A stretch of 64,000 bases of DNA, from the NCBI RefSeq assembly GCF_003751945.1, contig NZ_RJKL01000001.1, forward strand, positions 5,332,001 to 5,396,000. Direction: 5' to 3'. Positions 28,801 through 37,011 of this stretch are shown here, in pieces (positions within the stretch are counted from its first letter, which is position 1; the number at the start of each line of letters is the position of its first letter). A program made the translations under genes and the position numbers. Below the pieces are notes generated by a model, which worked only from the letters and a program-made list of their open reading frames with translations, had not been told where the DNA came from and ran no database searches. Origin of the DNA: Couchioplanes caeruleus (GTDB taxonomy: Bacteria > Actinomycetota > Actinomycetes > Mycobacteriales > Micromonosporaceae).

Positions 28801-29542
28801 GCCGATGAACCTGCGGGCGCCGTCGGCCGGGCGGCGCGGGTTGACCGTCCTGGGTGTCACGCTGACGCGGCGGCAGACCGTGGTCGGGATCGGCGTGCTG
28901 GCCGCCGTACTGTTGCTGCTGGCCTTTGTTGTTCCGCTGGCCTTAGTGAACGGCGGGGATGGTGAGCAGGGTCAGCGGGCCGGGGCGGGGCCGGTGACGA
29001 CTGCCGGCAAGCCGAAGGCCTCCGCGGCGGCCGTCGCGCCGACGCCGTCCTCCGGGCCGACGCCGTCGAGCGCTGCTTCCCAGTCGCCGCCGCGGGTCGC
29101 GGTGCCCTCAGGCTGGCGGATCTATGGTGGCCCCGGGACCGGCTTCTCCGTGCCGCTGCCGCCGAATGCCTCGGTGAACGCCTCCAGCCCGGACGAAATC
29201 TACATCCAGCTCGAGAACCGGCTGCTGCTCATCGCGCAGACGGACCAGCCGAAGCCGGATCCCAAGGCCGACTGGCTCGACCAGGAGAGAAGTCGCTCGG
29301 GGGGCAAGTACCGCGACTACCAGCGGCTCAGGATGGATTCGGTCAAGTACTTCCAGAAGGCTGTCGACTGGGAGTTCTACTACACGACGACCACCGGATA
29401 CCGGCAGCGCGTCGTGCGGCGGAACTTCCTGGTGGGCTCCGATAAGGCGTACAGCATCAACTGGTATGTCTCGCCCGAGGACTGGGACGCTTCGATGAAG
29501 GATCTGCAGGTCATCTACGACTGGTTCACGCCGATGCCGTGA
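25835..29542 (+). CDS. Giant receptor-type serine/threonine kinase with a long repetitive linker
   Basis: A 1,235-residue kinase. The kinase domain covers residues about 10-275 (GQGGMGRVW, VAIKEL, HRDVKPGNVLIG, LTDFGLA, SPAYIAPERA). About 740 residues of low-complexity sequence follow: first Gly/Pro/Thr-rich, then Ser/Ala/Glu-rich, with three ALKGGD repeats and an array of AQDxxAxDPA-type repeats. A membrane helix near residue 1,015 (VGIGVLAAVLLLLAFVVPLAL) leads to an outside domain of about 190 residues beginning PSGWRIYGGPGTGFSVPLP. That domain resembles the extracellular part of the kinase at 6.4-8.4 kb. The ATG at 25835 fits the TATTTT element; a GTG one codon earlier is possible. Confidence 0.92.
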   Translation: MSTSPPLVVADRYRLVAPLGQGGMGRVWRATDVVLHREVAIKELVPPPGLTPDERQEMRERSLREARAIARLSNINVVRVFDVLRTDADPWIVMEYVPSRSLQDILASDGPFNPVRAGEIGLGVLGALRAAHHAGVVHRDVKPGNVLIGEDGRVVLTDFGLATVPGDPNVTRTGLVLGSPAYIAPERARDGSAGPGADLWSLGATLYAAVEGASPFARSSAIATLAALATENPPPARNAGPLKPVLNGLLRKDPAHRINADETERLLLRATGRRSRLSFPMSATMRRPGAGRERPPIVPGVTGSAPVVPGPRPPVTSGRPPTPPPTGAGRTGSAPVSPSRGAAPPPVPPGRATPPNVSGRAGMGRATPPVTHGRVAPPVTSGPSGATPPGRPPVTPGRAPATPPPDQGRPTIFTPGKATVGRAPRPADAPRKPELDATRVDPSAVFSSTGTAKPPPPGQESGAEPPTTPTATMRGAGSALGSFTAEEVAEALQRQAGRHPQSTPTPAPPPPPSTATTTSTSSSASTPNSASTLSRPSTPSRDEASVSSRPETPSPSEATAGSQKANPADAPASSEKRSPADTPAAPGPSASAEVETATSDAPASTAGESSAAPGTAAEPKSSREPFGPRPTKSTNGTDGAGDDNAATAKAPADKAASDKPSQPQDEVDALKGGDALKGGDALKGGDAPESGAPKEGGEPETPPIKATPGAESKTADSKAGDLAAESSTEEAKPEPSPAKPAVGARAGAASTSKAARKKGRSRQAADTKPAADRTNQAKAATASTSAQAENAQPATSQDAKAELAAAQDSTAQDAAAQDAAAQDATAEDSTALDATAQDPAELDATAQDPAELDATAQDPAAQDATAQDPAAQDATAQDPMAQDEAAEGPTEQGTTADADETPADVTPEPEVEAPSAEAVAAVGKKGGSGAATKDAEGGKSEGARPKSDVSELASLAMSDSDSQTRVIGSTQSESLAPTSGAPASRPAWQPMNLRAPSAGRRGLTVLGVTLTRRQTVVGIGVLAAVLLLLAFVVPLALVNGGDGEQGQRAGAGPVTTAGKPKASAAAVAPTPSSGPTPSSAASQSPPRVAVPSGWRIYGGPGTGFSVPLPPNASVNASSPDEIYIQLENRLLLIAQTDQPKPDPKADWLDQERSRSGGKYRDYQRLRMDSVKYFQKAVDWEFYYTTTTGYRQRVVRRNFLVGSDKAYSINWYVSPEDWDASMKDLQVIYDWFTPMP
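27842..27895 (+). repeat. 18-bp tandem repeat, three exact copies, inside the kinase linker
   Basis: Three identical 18-base units (CTCAAGGGCGGCGACGCG) lie in frame and encode LKGGDA three times. Confidence 0.9.
28321..28500 (+). repeat. 30-bp tandem repeat, six units, inside the kinase linker
   Basis: Six 30-base units, three of them nearly identical around GACGCGACGGCCCAGGATCC, encode ten-residue ATAQDPAxxD-type repeats. Shorter 15-base units of the same type precede them from about 28255. The units contain repeated GGATCC sites. Confidence 0.9.
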
Positions 29543-29603
29543 CCTCGTGCATGAGGTGATCGATGAATGGGTACTCATCGGGCACCGAATCAGGAGGTGC
29601 ACG

Positions 29604-29816
29604 ATGTTCCGCCGACACGGCAGCAAGCCCACGCTCGCGTTGTGGATGCTCGTCGCGCTCGCCGACATCGCCATCCTCGTGGTGGCCGCGGGTGTCATGA
29701 CCGTGCTCCTGGTCGCCGCCGGAGCGATGATCGTGGCAGGCGCCGTCGCCGGCGCCCGCCAACTGCAACGCCGCCCAACAGCGCAGGCACCCTCACCCCT
29801 ACGCCGCCGCGTCTGA
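29604..29816 (+). CDS. Small two-helix membrane protein, function unknown
   Basis: A 70-residue protein whose ATG has a strong AGGAGGT ribosome site 6 bases upstream; this decides the start. Residues 9-55 form two adjacent hydrophobic helices (LALWMLVALADIAILVVAAGVM and LLVAAGAMIVAGAVAG region), and both ends are basic. It follows the large kinase gene by 61 bases in the same direction, so it may share its transcript. No family is recognised. Confidence 0.7.
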   Translation: MFRRHGSKPTLALWMLVALADIAILVVAAGVMTVLLVAAGAMIVAGAVAGARQLQRRPTAQAPSPLRRRV

Positions 29817-29920
29817 ACCGTGCGGGCCGCGTCTGAACCCCGCGCGCCGCCACCTCCCGGGGAGCCCGGAGAAGGACAAGGCGACCGCGCCGCGCTTGAA
29901 CCGCGCGCCGCGCCTGAATC
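29806..29920 (+). repeat. 14-bp repeat (GCCGCGYYTGAAYC), four copies, at the end of the small membrane protein gene
   Basis: Copies lie at 29806, 29826, 29889 and 29907. The first contains the TGA stop of the small membrane protein, so the stop-codon context has been copied downstream. The remaining bases up to 30083 hold no recognised gene apart from the promoter of the next one. Confidence 0.65.
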
Positions 29921-30069
29921 CGCGGGTGCGCAGCGGCAGAGCGCGTGGGGAGCTGCGGCCGGGGTCTGCGGGGCCGGGACGTGCGGCTCCAGCGGGTTTC
30001 GACAACGCCGCCGAGAACGGCGGGGCGGTTTCGCTGCGGTCGGGATCGGCCGGAGGGGCGGTGATCCGC

Positions 30070-30075
30070 TACGCT
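30070..30075 (+). promoter_or_regulatory. -10 element (TACGCT) of the first M50 metallopeptidase gene
   Basis: TACGCT with an 8-base spacer to the GTG at 30084; this supports the start chosen for that gene. Confidence 0.45.
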
Positions 30076-30083
30076 CCCGGGCT

Positions 30084-30809
30084 GTGTCGATCGACTCGGT
30101 GACTGATATCTGGGAGACGCTGTTCAGCGCCCAGCCCGACCCGCCTGGATTCCTCGTGCTGGTCACGGCGGCAACCGCGCTCCTGGTGGTCGCGTTCCGC
30201 CCGCTGTGGCGGGTGGCGCGCAACGCCGTCACCATCGCGCATGAGGGCGGCCATGCGCTCGTCGCCCTGTTGACCGGGCGGAAGCTGCGCGGCATTCGCC
30301 TGGAGTTCGACACGTCCGGCCTGACGCTGTCCGCGGGGCGGCCCACCGGGCCCGGCATGATCTTCACGCTGCTCGCCGGGTACGTCGCGCCGTCGCTGAT
30401 CGGGCTGGGCGGTGCCTGGTTGCTCGGTGGGAACCGCATCACGCTGCTGCTCTGGCTCGCCGTCGCGCTGCTGTTGCTCATGCTGATCAACATCAGGAAT
30501 GTCTTCGGCGCGGTCTCCGTGGTGGTCACCGGTGCGATCGTCTTCGCCGTTTCCTGGTACACGTCGCCGCAGGTGCAAGCGGCCTTCGCGTACGTCGGTG
30601 TGTGGTTCCTGCTGATCGGCGGGGTGCCGCCGGTGTTCGAGTTGCAGAAGTTGCGCAGCCGCGGCCGGATGCCGGAGTCGGACGCCGACCAGCTCGCCGG
30701 CCTCACCCACATTCCGGCGCTGTTCTGGGTCGCAGTTTTCCTCGCCGTCGACGTCGCGGCCCTGGTCATCGGTGGTTTCATGCTCGCGGGGCAGTGGCTC
30801 GCCGGGTAG
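30084..30809 (+). CDS. M50-like intramembrane zinc metallopeptidase (copy 1)
   Basis: A 241-residue integral membrane protein with about seven hydrophobic helices. The zinc motif HEGGH sits at the start of a helix ([18 protein letters not shown]), as in M50B-type (site-2-protease-like) enzymes. A second polar motif, INIRNVFG, falls inside a later helix and may provide a further ligand; a classic LDG motif is not visible. It is a close structural twin of the next gene. Substrate unknown. The GTG was chosen over the upstream in-frame codons because TACGCT precedes it and the sequence before it is not coding-like. Confidence 0.82.
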   Translation: MSIDSVTDIWETLFSAQPDPPGFLVLVTAATALLVVAFRPLWRVARNAVTIAHEGGHALVALLTGRKLRGIRLEFDTSGLTLSAGRPTGPGMIFTLLAGYVAPSLIGLGGAWLLGGNRITLLLWLAVALLLLMLINIRNVFGAVSVVVTGAIVFAVSWYTSPQVQAAFAYVGVWFLLIGGVPPVFELQKLRSRGRMPESDADQLAGLTHIPALFWVAVFLAVDVAALVIGGFMLAGQWLAG

Positions 30810-30866
30810 CCGAACGGTCACTCTTTGTCTACGCAATAGGTGATGTGGGGCACGTATCGCCGACGA

Positions 30867-30872
30867 TAGCTT
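30867..30872 (+). promoter_or_regulatory. -10 element (TAGCTT) of the second M50 metallopeptidase gene
   Basis: TAGCTT, a 7-base spacer and the ATG at 30880. Confidence 0.45.
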
Positions 30873-30879
30873 CGGCCGT

Positions 30880-31530
30880 ATGGCTGCTGAGCCTGTCATG
30901 GCCTGGAGCACCGCGGTGGTGGCGTTCGTCGGTGCCGTGCCGCTGTGGCGCTACACGACCAACGCCATCACGATCGCCCACGAGGGCGGGCACGCGGTGT
31001 TCGGCTGGCTGTTCGGCTCGGCCGTCAAGCACGTCAAGATCTTCCGTGGCGGCGCCGGCGAGATGCTGCCCGGGAGCGAGAACTGGGTCTCGAAGTTCGT
31101 GTCCCTCGTGGCCGGCTACCTCGGGCCCTCGATCTTCGGCTTCGCCGGCGTGCAACTGCTCATCCACGACTTCGATCCGCGATCGGTACTCTTCCTCAGC
31201 CTGGCCTTCCTGGCCGGCGTACTGATCATGGTGCGGAACCTGTTCGGCGTCTTCGTCATCCTCGCCGTCGGCGCCATCCTGTGGGTGGTCGCCATGCGCT
31301 CGACGTCGACGGTGCAGCTCGTTTTCGCGTACGTGTGGGTCTGGTTCCTGCTCATGGGCGGCGCCCGGCAGGTGCCGGAGCTTTTCTGGGCGATGCACAC
31401 CGACCCGTCGACCGATGCGGGTCTGCTGCAGAAGCACACCCTCATCGGCGACGTGGTCTGGCTCTTCGTGTTCTGGCTGCTCTCCCTGGGCGCTCTGGTC
31501 TACGGCGGCGCCCTGCTCCTACGTCACTAG
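30880..31530 (+). CDS. M50-like intramembrane zinc metallopeptidase (copy 2)
   Basis: A 216-residue paralogue of the preceding gene. The same HEGGH motif is present ([19 protein letters not shown]), and [12 protein letters not shown] matches INIRNVFG of copy 1. The final [13 protein letters not shown] also matches FAYVGVWFLLIGG of copy 1. Both therefore arose by duplication. It has its own leaderless-type promoter. Its stop overlaps the stop of the convergent carboxylase beta gene by 4 bases. Site-2-protease-like cleavage of membrane-anchored regulators is the usual family role; nothing here proves activity. Confidence 0.82.
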   Translation: MAAEPVMAWSTAVVAFVGAVPLWRYTTNAITIAHEGGHAVFGWLFGSAVKHVKIFRGGAGEMLPGSENWVSKFVSLVAGYLGPSIFGFAGVQLLIHDFDPRSVLFLSLAFLAGVLIMVRNLFGVFVILAVGAILWVVAMRSTSTVQLVFAYVWVWFLLMGGARQVPELFWAMHTDPSTDAGLLQKHTLIGDVVWLFVFWLLSLGALVYGGALLLRH

Positions 31531-33113
31531 AGCGGGATGTTGCCGTGCTTCTTCGGCGGCAGCGTCTCCCGCTTGGTGCGCAGCGTACGCAGGGCGCGGG
31601 TCACCTGAATGCGTGTCTCGGACGGGGCGATGACCGCGTCCACATAGCCCCGCTCCGCCGCGACGTACGGGTTGGCCAGCGTGTCCTCGTACTCCTCGAT
31701 CAGCTCGGCGCGCAGCGCGGTGGGGTCCTCGGCGGCGGCCAGCTCGCCGCGGTAGAGGATGTTCACCGCGCCCTGCGCGCCCATCACCGCGATCTGGGCG
31801 GTCGGCCAGGCGAAGTTCATGTCCGCGCCGAGGTGCTTCGAGCCCATGACGTCGTACGCGCCGCCGTAGGCCTTGCGGGTGATGACCGTGACCTTGGGGA
31901 CGGTCGCTTCGGCGTACGCGTAGATGAGCTTGGCCCCCCGCCGGATGATGCCGTCCCACTCCTGGCCGGTGCCCGGCAGGAAGCCGGGCACGTCGACGAA
32001 CGTGACCACCGGGATGTTGAAGGCATCGCAGGTACGCACGAAGCGCGCGGCCTTCTCCGACGCGGCGATGTCGAGCGTCCCGGCGAAGTGCATTGGCTGG
32101 TTGGCGACCACGCCGACCGGGCGGCCCTCGACCCGCCCGAAGCCGACGACGATGTTCTGCGCGTAGAGGGGCTGGATCTCGAGGAAATCCTCGACCACGG
32201 CCTCGATCACGTGGTGGATGTCGTAGGGCTGGTTCGCCGAGTCGGGGATCAGCGTGTCCAGCGCCAGGTCGGTCTCGCCGGGGGTGAGGTCGGCGGGCAG
32301 CTCGAAGACGCTCGGCTCGTCCAGGTTGTTGCTGGGCAGGTAGGACAGCAGCGCGCGCACGTAGTCGATCGCGTCGTCCTCGTCGCTGGCCAGGTAGTGG
32401 GCGTTGCCGCTGCGGCTGTTGTGGGTGCGCGCCCCGCCCAGCTCCTCCATGCCGACCTCTTCGCCGGTGACCGTCTTGATCACGTCGGGGCCGGTGATGA
32501 ACATGTGCGACGTCTGGTCGACCATGACGGTGAAGTCGGTGATCGCGGGGGAGTACACCGCGCCACCCGCGCACGGACCCATGATCAGCGAGATCTGGGG
32601 GATGACGCCGCTGGCCCGTACGTTGCGGAAGAAGATGTCGGCGTAGAGCCCGAGCGCGACCACGCCCTCCTGGATGCGCGCGCCGCCGGAGTCGTTGATG
32701 CCGATGATCGGGCAGCCGATCTTCATGGCCAGGTCGAGCACCTTGACGATCTTCTCGCCGAAGACCTCGCCGAGAGAGCCGCCGAAGACGGTGAAGTCCT
32801 GGGAGAAGACGCAGACCTGGCGGCCGTCGATGGTGCCGTGACCGGTGACGACGCCGTCGCCGTAGGGCCGGTTCTTCTCCAGGCCGAAGTTCGTCGACCG
32901 GTGCCGGGCCAGCCCGTCCAGCTCCACGAAAGAACCCTCGTCGAGCAGCATCTCGATGCGCTCACGGGCGGTCTTCTTGCCGCGGGCGTGCTGCTTCTCG
33001 ACGGCTCGCGCCGAACCGGCGTGCACCGCCTCGTCCGTCCGCCGCTCCAGGTCGGCGAGCTTGCCGGCCGTGGTGTGGATATCGGACTGCTCCACGTCCT
33101 GCTGGGTCGTCAC
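31527..33113 (-). CDS. accD: Acyl-CoA (propionyl/acetyl-CoA) carboxylase beta subunit (carboxyltransferase)
   Basis: A 528-residue carboxyltransferase of the AccD5/PccB type. Visible motifs are [31 protein letters not shown] (N-terminal oxyanion region), [12 protein letters not shown], and the C-terminal crotonase half with [42 protein letters not shown] and [14 protein letters not shown]. It moves CO2 from biotin on the alpha subunit to an acyl-CoA. The substrate preference (acetyl versus propionyl) depends on a pocket residue I do not assign. GTG start; the 207 bases upstream hold no other gene and probably contain its promoter. Confidence 0.95.
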   Translation of the reverse strand: MTTQQDVEQSDIHTTAGKLADLERRTDEAVHAGSARAVEKQHARGKKTARERIEMLLDEGSFVELDGLARHRSTNFGLEKNRPYGDGVVTGHGTIDGRQVCVFSQDFTVFGGSLGEVFGEKIVKVLDLAMKIGCPIIGINDSGGARIQEGVVALGLYADIFFRNVRASGVIPQISLIMGPCAGGAVYSPAITDFTVMVDQTSHMFITGPDVIKTVTGEEVGMEELGGARTHNSRSGNAHYLASDEDDAIDYVRALLSYLPSNNLDEPSVFELPADLTPGETDLALDTLIPDSANQPYDIHHVIEAVVEDFLEIQPLYAQNIVVGFGRVEGRPVGVVANQPMHFAGTLDIAASEKAARFVRTCDAFNIPVVTFVDVPGFLPGTGQEWDGIIRRGAKLIYAYAEATVPKVTVITRKAYGGAYDVMGSKHLGADMNFAWPTAQIAVMGAQGAVNILYRGELAAAEDPTALRAELIEEYEDTLANPYVAAERGYVDAVIAPSETRIQVTRALRTLRTKRETLPPKKHGNIPL

Positions 33114-33320
33114 TGTCCCGTGCCTCCACTCGCCCGCGCCCGGACGGTGCTCGCCGCCGGGCACGCCTTCTCCGCGGCCGTGGTCTGCCGCGCTCGCTTG
33201 CCTCGTGCGCGGTCTGCGCCCGTGCCGTGGGAGATCGTATCCAGCGCGTCGAAGCGCCGGGCCCGGGCGGCGTCGAGCCGGGGTCGTTTCGTTCTTAATG
33301 CACCATTCGTTACAACCCGC

Positions 33321-35486
33321 GTGACGACATGGATGACCCCCGTCGGCGTGGCGTTGATCGTCGGTGGCATCGCGACGCTCCTCGTGTTCCGCAGGGTGCT
33401 CTTCGGCAGCGGCGGCGGGAACGACACCGCCGTCGACCACGGCGCCGCGGCTTCCGGCAAGCGCGCTCGCAAAGCCAAGCGGGCCGTCGAGGGTAAGCGG
33501 GCCGTGAAGGGCAAGCGGGCCGTCGAGGGCAAGCGGGCCGTCGGCGAAAGTCCTGAGAGCGGGCGGGTCGAGGGCGAGCGGGCTCAGAGCGGGCGGGTCG
33601 AGGGCGAGCGGGCTCGGAACGGGCCGATCGGCGCGCAGCGCGGAGGCGCTGTTCGTCGGCGTCGGGGCCTGGCGGCTGCCGAGGCCGGTCCGGCCGCCGA
33701 GGAGAGGCCGGCACCGGGTCCCCGAAGCTCGCGACGCTTCTGGCCCACGTCGGGGACCGGCGACTCCACGAGGGAGCCGGCACCGGTTCCTCCGCCGACG
33801 GTCTCGACCATCGGCGCGGCGACGCCCGGTCCGGTGGCCGAGCAGGACGATCTGCCGCCCGGTATGGCCACCACGGCGTTGCGGCCCGCCATCGCGCCCC
33901 GTGAACCCTCCGACGGGGTGGTCGCGCCGGTCGTGTCCGCGATGCCGGAGCCTGTCCACGCATTCCTCGACGACCTGGGCGAGGGCGTCCCTTCCGTCGC
34001 GACGAACGACGCGGTGTCCTCGGACGAGGGCACGTCCGGGCCGGATGGCAAGGATGGCGCCGGCCGTTACGGGCGGTTCGGGTTGCACCATTTCCGGCCG
34101 GCGGAGGAGGTCCGGCCGAACCCGCCCGCTCCTGCGGCCGCCGGGCCGACGGACGTGCGACTGGTGAGCCTCGGCGAGCCGATCCCCGACGAGGAACCCC
34201 GCCTCGAGGCCGCCGATGAAGACGACGAGTGGTCGGGTGCCGGCGCCGATCAGGGCGACCAGTGGCCTTCGGCCGTTGTCGACGAGGACAGGGGCTGGCT
34301 GGCTGCCCCGATGATCTCCGATCAGGATGTTCCGTTGGGGCGTGAGCGGGATACTCCCGTCGGCCGGGAGGAGGCCGGCCTCGAGGATCCCGACCTGTCC
34401 GGCGAGTTCGAGGCCGTGCACGACACCGACGCCTCCGGCAGCTTCCCGGCCGCCATGGATCCCTTCGCCGGAGGCGCCTTCGACGTCGACCCGTTCGACC
34501 ATGAAGCCGGTGCCGCGCCGGTCGGATCCGACCTGAGCCTCTTCGATCGCGAGGCCGGTGCCGCGCCGGTCGGATCCGACCTGAGCCTCTTCGACCGCGA
34601 AGCCGAGGAGGAGCCCGGAGGATCCGCCGTGGAACCCTTGTCCGGAGCCCGGCAGTGGTCCGGCCCTGCCGCCCGCCGCTTCGGCGACCGGGTCGAGGGG
34701 TGGGTGCGTCCGCAGTACCGGGACGAGCCCGTTTCCGGTGACTACTGGACGCCTGTCCCGGACGCCGGTTACGGCTGGCCGGTGCCGGTGGAGCGCATCC
34801 CGCAGGTCCCGCCGGCGCCGGGCGGCGATCCTGACCCGGAGGTCGAGTCGGAACCGACCGCCCTGGTCCCGCAGTGGCCACCGACCCGCCCCGACGACCG
34901 CATCGGCGTGCCCCGCCCCTGGCGCGGCGGCGGGCACGATGCCGCCGATGGCCGGGACCGGCGGTCCGATCGAGATCAGCAGGCCGAGCAGGACCAGCAG
35001 TTCCAGCGGTTCGGGTTCAACCCCAGCCGCAGGGGCGACGACCCGGGCCGCAGGGGCGACGACCCGAGCTGCAGGGGCGACGACCCGAGCTGCAGGGGCG
35101 GCGACCCGAGCTGCAGGCCCGACGTAGGCCACCCGGGTCGGACGGGCGGTGGCGGCTACGCCGGTCGGCCGGCGAGTGCCGAGGGCCCCATCTGGACGGT
35201 CCCCGATCTGCCCGACGCCGTCCTGCCCGAGCTCACCTGGGCTCGCACCACTGCGGACGAGGACGAGTCCGGCCGCTTGCGGCGCGCGTCGATCAAGGTG
35301 AGGCGGCAGCGGGGAGCTGCGGGAGAGCCGACTCAGAACCTGCCGGCCGTCGACGCCGGGGGCTACGACCGGGCTCCCCAGCAGCCGGCCCGCGCACGTC
35401 CTCGGCCGCGTCCGCGCCCCGGTGCCGGTCAGTCCGAGGCGCGCAGCACCGTCTACGTGAGCAGGCACGCCGCGGAACCGAGCTGA
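33321..35486 (+). CDS. Membrane-anchored low-complexity protein, function unknown
   Basis: A 721-residue protein. A single N-terminal membrane helix ([19 protein letters not shown]) is followed by basic [12 protein letters not shown] repeats. Several hundred disordered residues rich in Pro, Gly, Asp, Glu and Arg come next, with internal duplications: a 16-residue repeat and a seven-residue RGDDPSC-type repeat. A short Arg/Pro-rich C-terminus ends the protein. No enzymatic domain is recognised. It lies between accD (divergent) and birA (same strand, 36 bases downstream). The GTG at 33321 or the ATG at 33333 could be the start. Confidence 0.65.
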   Translation: MTTWMTPVGVALIVGGIATLLVFRRVLFGSGGGNDTAVDHGAAASGKRARKAKRAVEGKRAVKGKRAVEGKRAVGESPESGRVEGERAQSGRVEGERARNGPIGAQRGGAVRRRRGLAAAEAGPAAEERPAPGPRSSRRFWPTSGTGDSTREPAPVPPPTVSTIGAATPGPVAEQDDLPPGMATTALRPAIAPREPSDGVVAPVVSAMPEPVHAFLDDLGEGVPSVATNDAVSSDEGTSGPDGKDGAGRYGRFGLHHFRPAEEVRPNPPAPAAAGPTDVRLVSLGEPIPDEEPRLEAADEDDEWSGAGADQGDQWPSAVVDEDRGWLAAPMISDQDVPLGRERDTPVGREEAGLEDPDLSGEFEAVHDTDASGSFPAAMDPFAGGAFDVDPFDHEAGAAPVGSDLSLFDREAGAAPVGSDLSLFDREAEEEPGGSAVEPLSGARQWSGPAARRFGDRVEGWVRPQYRDEPVSGDYWTPVPDAGYGWPVPVERIPQVPPAPGGDPDPEVESEPTALVPQWPPTRPDDRIGVPRPWRGGGHDAADGRDRRSDRDQQAEQDQQFQRFGFNPSRRGDDPGRRGDDPSCRGDDPSCRGGDPSCRPDVGHPGRTGGGGYAGRPASAEGPIWTVPDLPDAVLPELTWARTTADEDESGRLRRASIKVRRQRGAAGEPTQNLPAVDAGGYDRAPQQPARARPRPRPRPGAGQSEARSTVYVSRHAAEPS
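34503..34598 (+). repeat. 48-bp tandem duplication within the low-complexity protein gene
   Basis: Two nearly identical 48-base units encode [16 protein letters not shown] twice in a row, and part of a third unit (EAEEE) follows. Confidence 0.85.
35028..35111 (+). repeat. 21-bp tandem repeat, four copies, within the low-complexity protein gene
   Basis: Units of 21 bases built on CAGGGGCGACGACCCG encode RRGDDPG/CRGDDPS-type seven-residue repeats that introduce cysteines at regular spacing. Confidence 0.85.
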
Positions 35487-35510
35487 CCCCACGCCCGAAG
35501 CGGGCTTGGC

Positions 35511-35516
35511 TAGGGT
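35511..35516 (+). promoter_or_regulatory. -10 element (TAGGGT) of birA
   Basis: TAGGGT with a 6-base spacer to the ATG at 35523. Confidence 0.45.
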
Positions 35517-35522
35517 GTGGCG

Positions 35523-36392
35523 ATGGCCTCCTCGCCGTACGCGGATCTCGATCGCCCGCCGCTGGACGCGCGTGCCCTGCAGCGTGCGCTCGTCGTGCCC
35601 GGCGGCATGTGGCACCGGATCGACGTGGTCGCCGAGACCGGGTCCACGAATGCCGATGTCGCGCAGGCCGCCCGCCAGGGCGCCGGCGAGGGTCTGGTCG
35701 TTGTCGCCGAGCGGCAGGTTGCCGGGCGCGGACGGCGGAGCCGGGAGTGGGTTTCTCCGCCACGGGCGGGTCTCACGCTGAGCGCGCTGCTGCGGCCCGG
35801 GGTCGCCGACGCCGAGCGGGGGTGGCAGGCCGCCTCACAGCGGTCGTGGGGGTGGCTGCCGCTGCTGGCGGGGGTGGCGCTGGCCGAGGCCGTGCAGCGG
35901 GTGGCCGAGCGGGAGGCCGCGCTGAAGTGGCCCAACGATCTGCTGGTCACCGGTCCCGACGGCGGCGAGGGCAAGGCCGCCGGGATTCTCGCCGAGGTGG
36001 CCGGCGACGCCGTGGTGCTGGGGATCGGGTTGAACGTCACCACCCGGGCCGAGGAGCTGCCGCCCACCACCGGGCTGCCCGCCACGTCGCTGCGGGTCGC
36101 CGGTTCCGGCTCCGCGGATCGCGATCCGCTGCTGCGCGCGCTGCTGCGGAGCTTCGCCCGATGGTACGGCGGGTGGCGCGAGACCGGCGGCGACGCGGAG
36201 TTGTGCGGGCTGCTGGAGACGTACCGCCGGACCTGCGCGACGATCGGGCGTGACGTACGCGTGCTGCTTCCGGAGGCCGACGCACTGGTCGGCGTCGCGA
36301 CCACCGTGGACGGCGACGGGCAGCTTGTGGTCCGTACGGCTGACGGGGTCCAGCATCGCGTCTCGGCGGGCGACGTCCTGCACGTACGCTGA
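35523..36392 (+). CDS. birA: Biotin--[acetyl-CoA carboxylase] ligase
   Basis: A 289-residue biotin protein ligase without the N-terminal HTH of regulatory BirA. It has [11 protein letters not shown], the biotinyl-adenylate loop [27 protein letters not shown] and GIGLNV in order, then a C-terminal SH3-like cap ([10 protein letters not shown]...VSAGDVLHV). It attaches biotin to the EAMKMEQ lysine of the alpha subunit encoded at 20-21.7 kb, completing the carboxylase locus. The ATG at 35523 is set by the TAGGGT element 6 bases upstream. Its stop codon overlaps the -10 element of the next gene. Confidence 0.93.
   Translation: MASSPYADLDRPPLDARALQRALVVPGGMWHRIDVVAETGSTNADVAQAARQGAGEGLVVVAERQVAGRGRRSREWVSPPRAGLTLSALLRPGVADAERGWQAASQRSWGWLPLLAGVALAEAVQRVAEREAALKWPNDLLVTGPDGGEGKAAGILAEVAGDAVVLGIGLNVTTRAEELPPTTGLPATSLRVAGSGSADRDPLLRALLRSFARWYGGWRETGGDAELCGLLETYRRTCATIGRDVRVLLPEADALVGVATTVDGDGQLVVRTADGVQHRVSAGDVLHVR
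36385..36390 (+). promoter_or_regulatory. -10 element (TACGCT) of the PH-domain protein gene
   Basis: TACGCT overlaps the first base of the birA stop codon; 6 bases later comes the GTG at 36397. Confidence 0.45.
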
Positions 36393-36396
36393 GCCC

Positions 36397-37011
36397 GTGG
36401 CTTTCCCGGACGACGTGCTGACCGACGAGGAGGAGGTCGTCCTCCACCTGCATCCGCACGCGAAGGCGGCCGTCTGGCCGATCCTGGTCCTGCTGGCCGC
36501 TCTGGCCGCGGTCATCCTGGTGTGGGTGATGCTCCCGCCGACCACCGGTGGCTTGATCGGCGTCTGCGTCGTCGGCGCGGTGGCCGTCTTCGTCGGGGTG
36601 ACCCGAGGCGTGTGGCCGTTGCTCGTCTGGCGCACCACCCATTACGTCTTCACCGACGAGCGGATCCTGCTGCAGGACGGTGTCGTCGCCCGGGAGCGCC
36701 GGGATCTGCCGCTCAACCGGGTCAACGACCATGTGGCCCACCAGTCGCTGTTCGAGCGGATGCTGGGGTGCGGCACGCTCACCGTCGACTCGATCGGCGA
36801 GCAGTCCGCCGTCATGCTGTCGGTGCCGCAGGTGCAGCAGGTGCAGACGACCCTGTACGAGCTGATCGAGACCGACCGCGAGCTACGGCCGGAGGAGGAC
36901 GAGGAAGAGCAGGAGCCGGATCCCGAGCCGCCCGTGGCTAGACAGCGCGGCGCTGGGCGTCGATCTCCATGGCGATCTCTTCGTCCAGCCGGCCCTCGGC
37001 CTCGGCGCTGA
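36397..37011 (+). CDS. Membrane protein with bacterial PH (bPH2-like) domain
   Basis: A 204-residue protein. Two N-terminal membrane helices (AAVWPILVLLAALAAVILVWVML and LIGVCVVGAVAVFVGVTRG) are followed by a PH-like domain with TTHYVFTDERILLQDGVVARERRDLPLNRVNDH and GCGTLTVDS. The same gene order (birA then PH protein then GtrA) is known from mycobacteria (Rv3279c-Rv3277). Function unknown. The C-terminal 25 residues are encoded antisense to the 3' end of the convergent GtrA gene: the overlap is 74 bases, unusually long. A leaderless GTG start is supported by TACGCT. Confidence 0.85.
   Translation: MAFPDDVLTDEEEVVLHLHPHAKAAVWPILVLLAALAAVILVWVMLPPTTGGLIGVCVVGAVAVFVGVTRGVWPLLVWRTTHYVFTDERILLQDGVVARERRDLPLNRVNDHVAHQSLFERMLGCGTLTVDSIGEQSAVMLSVPQVQQVQTTLYELIETDRELRPEEDEEEQEPDPEPPVARQRGAGRRSPWRSLRPAGPRPRR

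Noticed and set aside
33114..35615. Upstream in-frame extension of the carboxylase beta subunit by more than 800 codons
   Set aside because: The extension is antisense to the low-complexity protein gene and lacks similarity; the GTG at 33113 gives the normal length.
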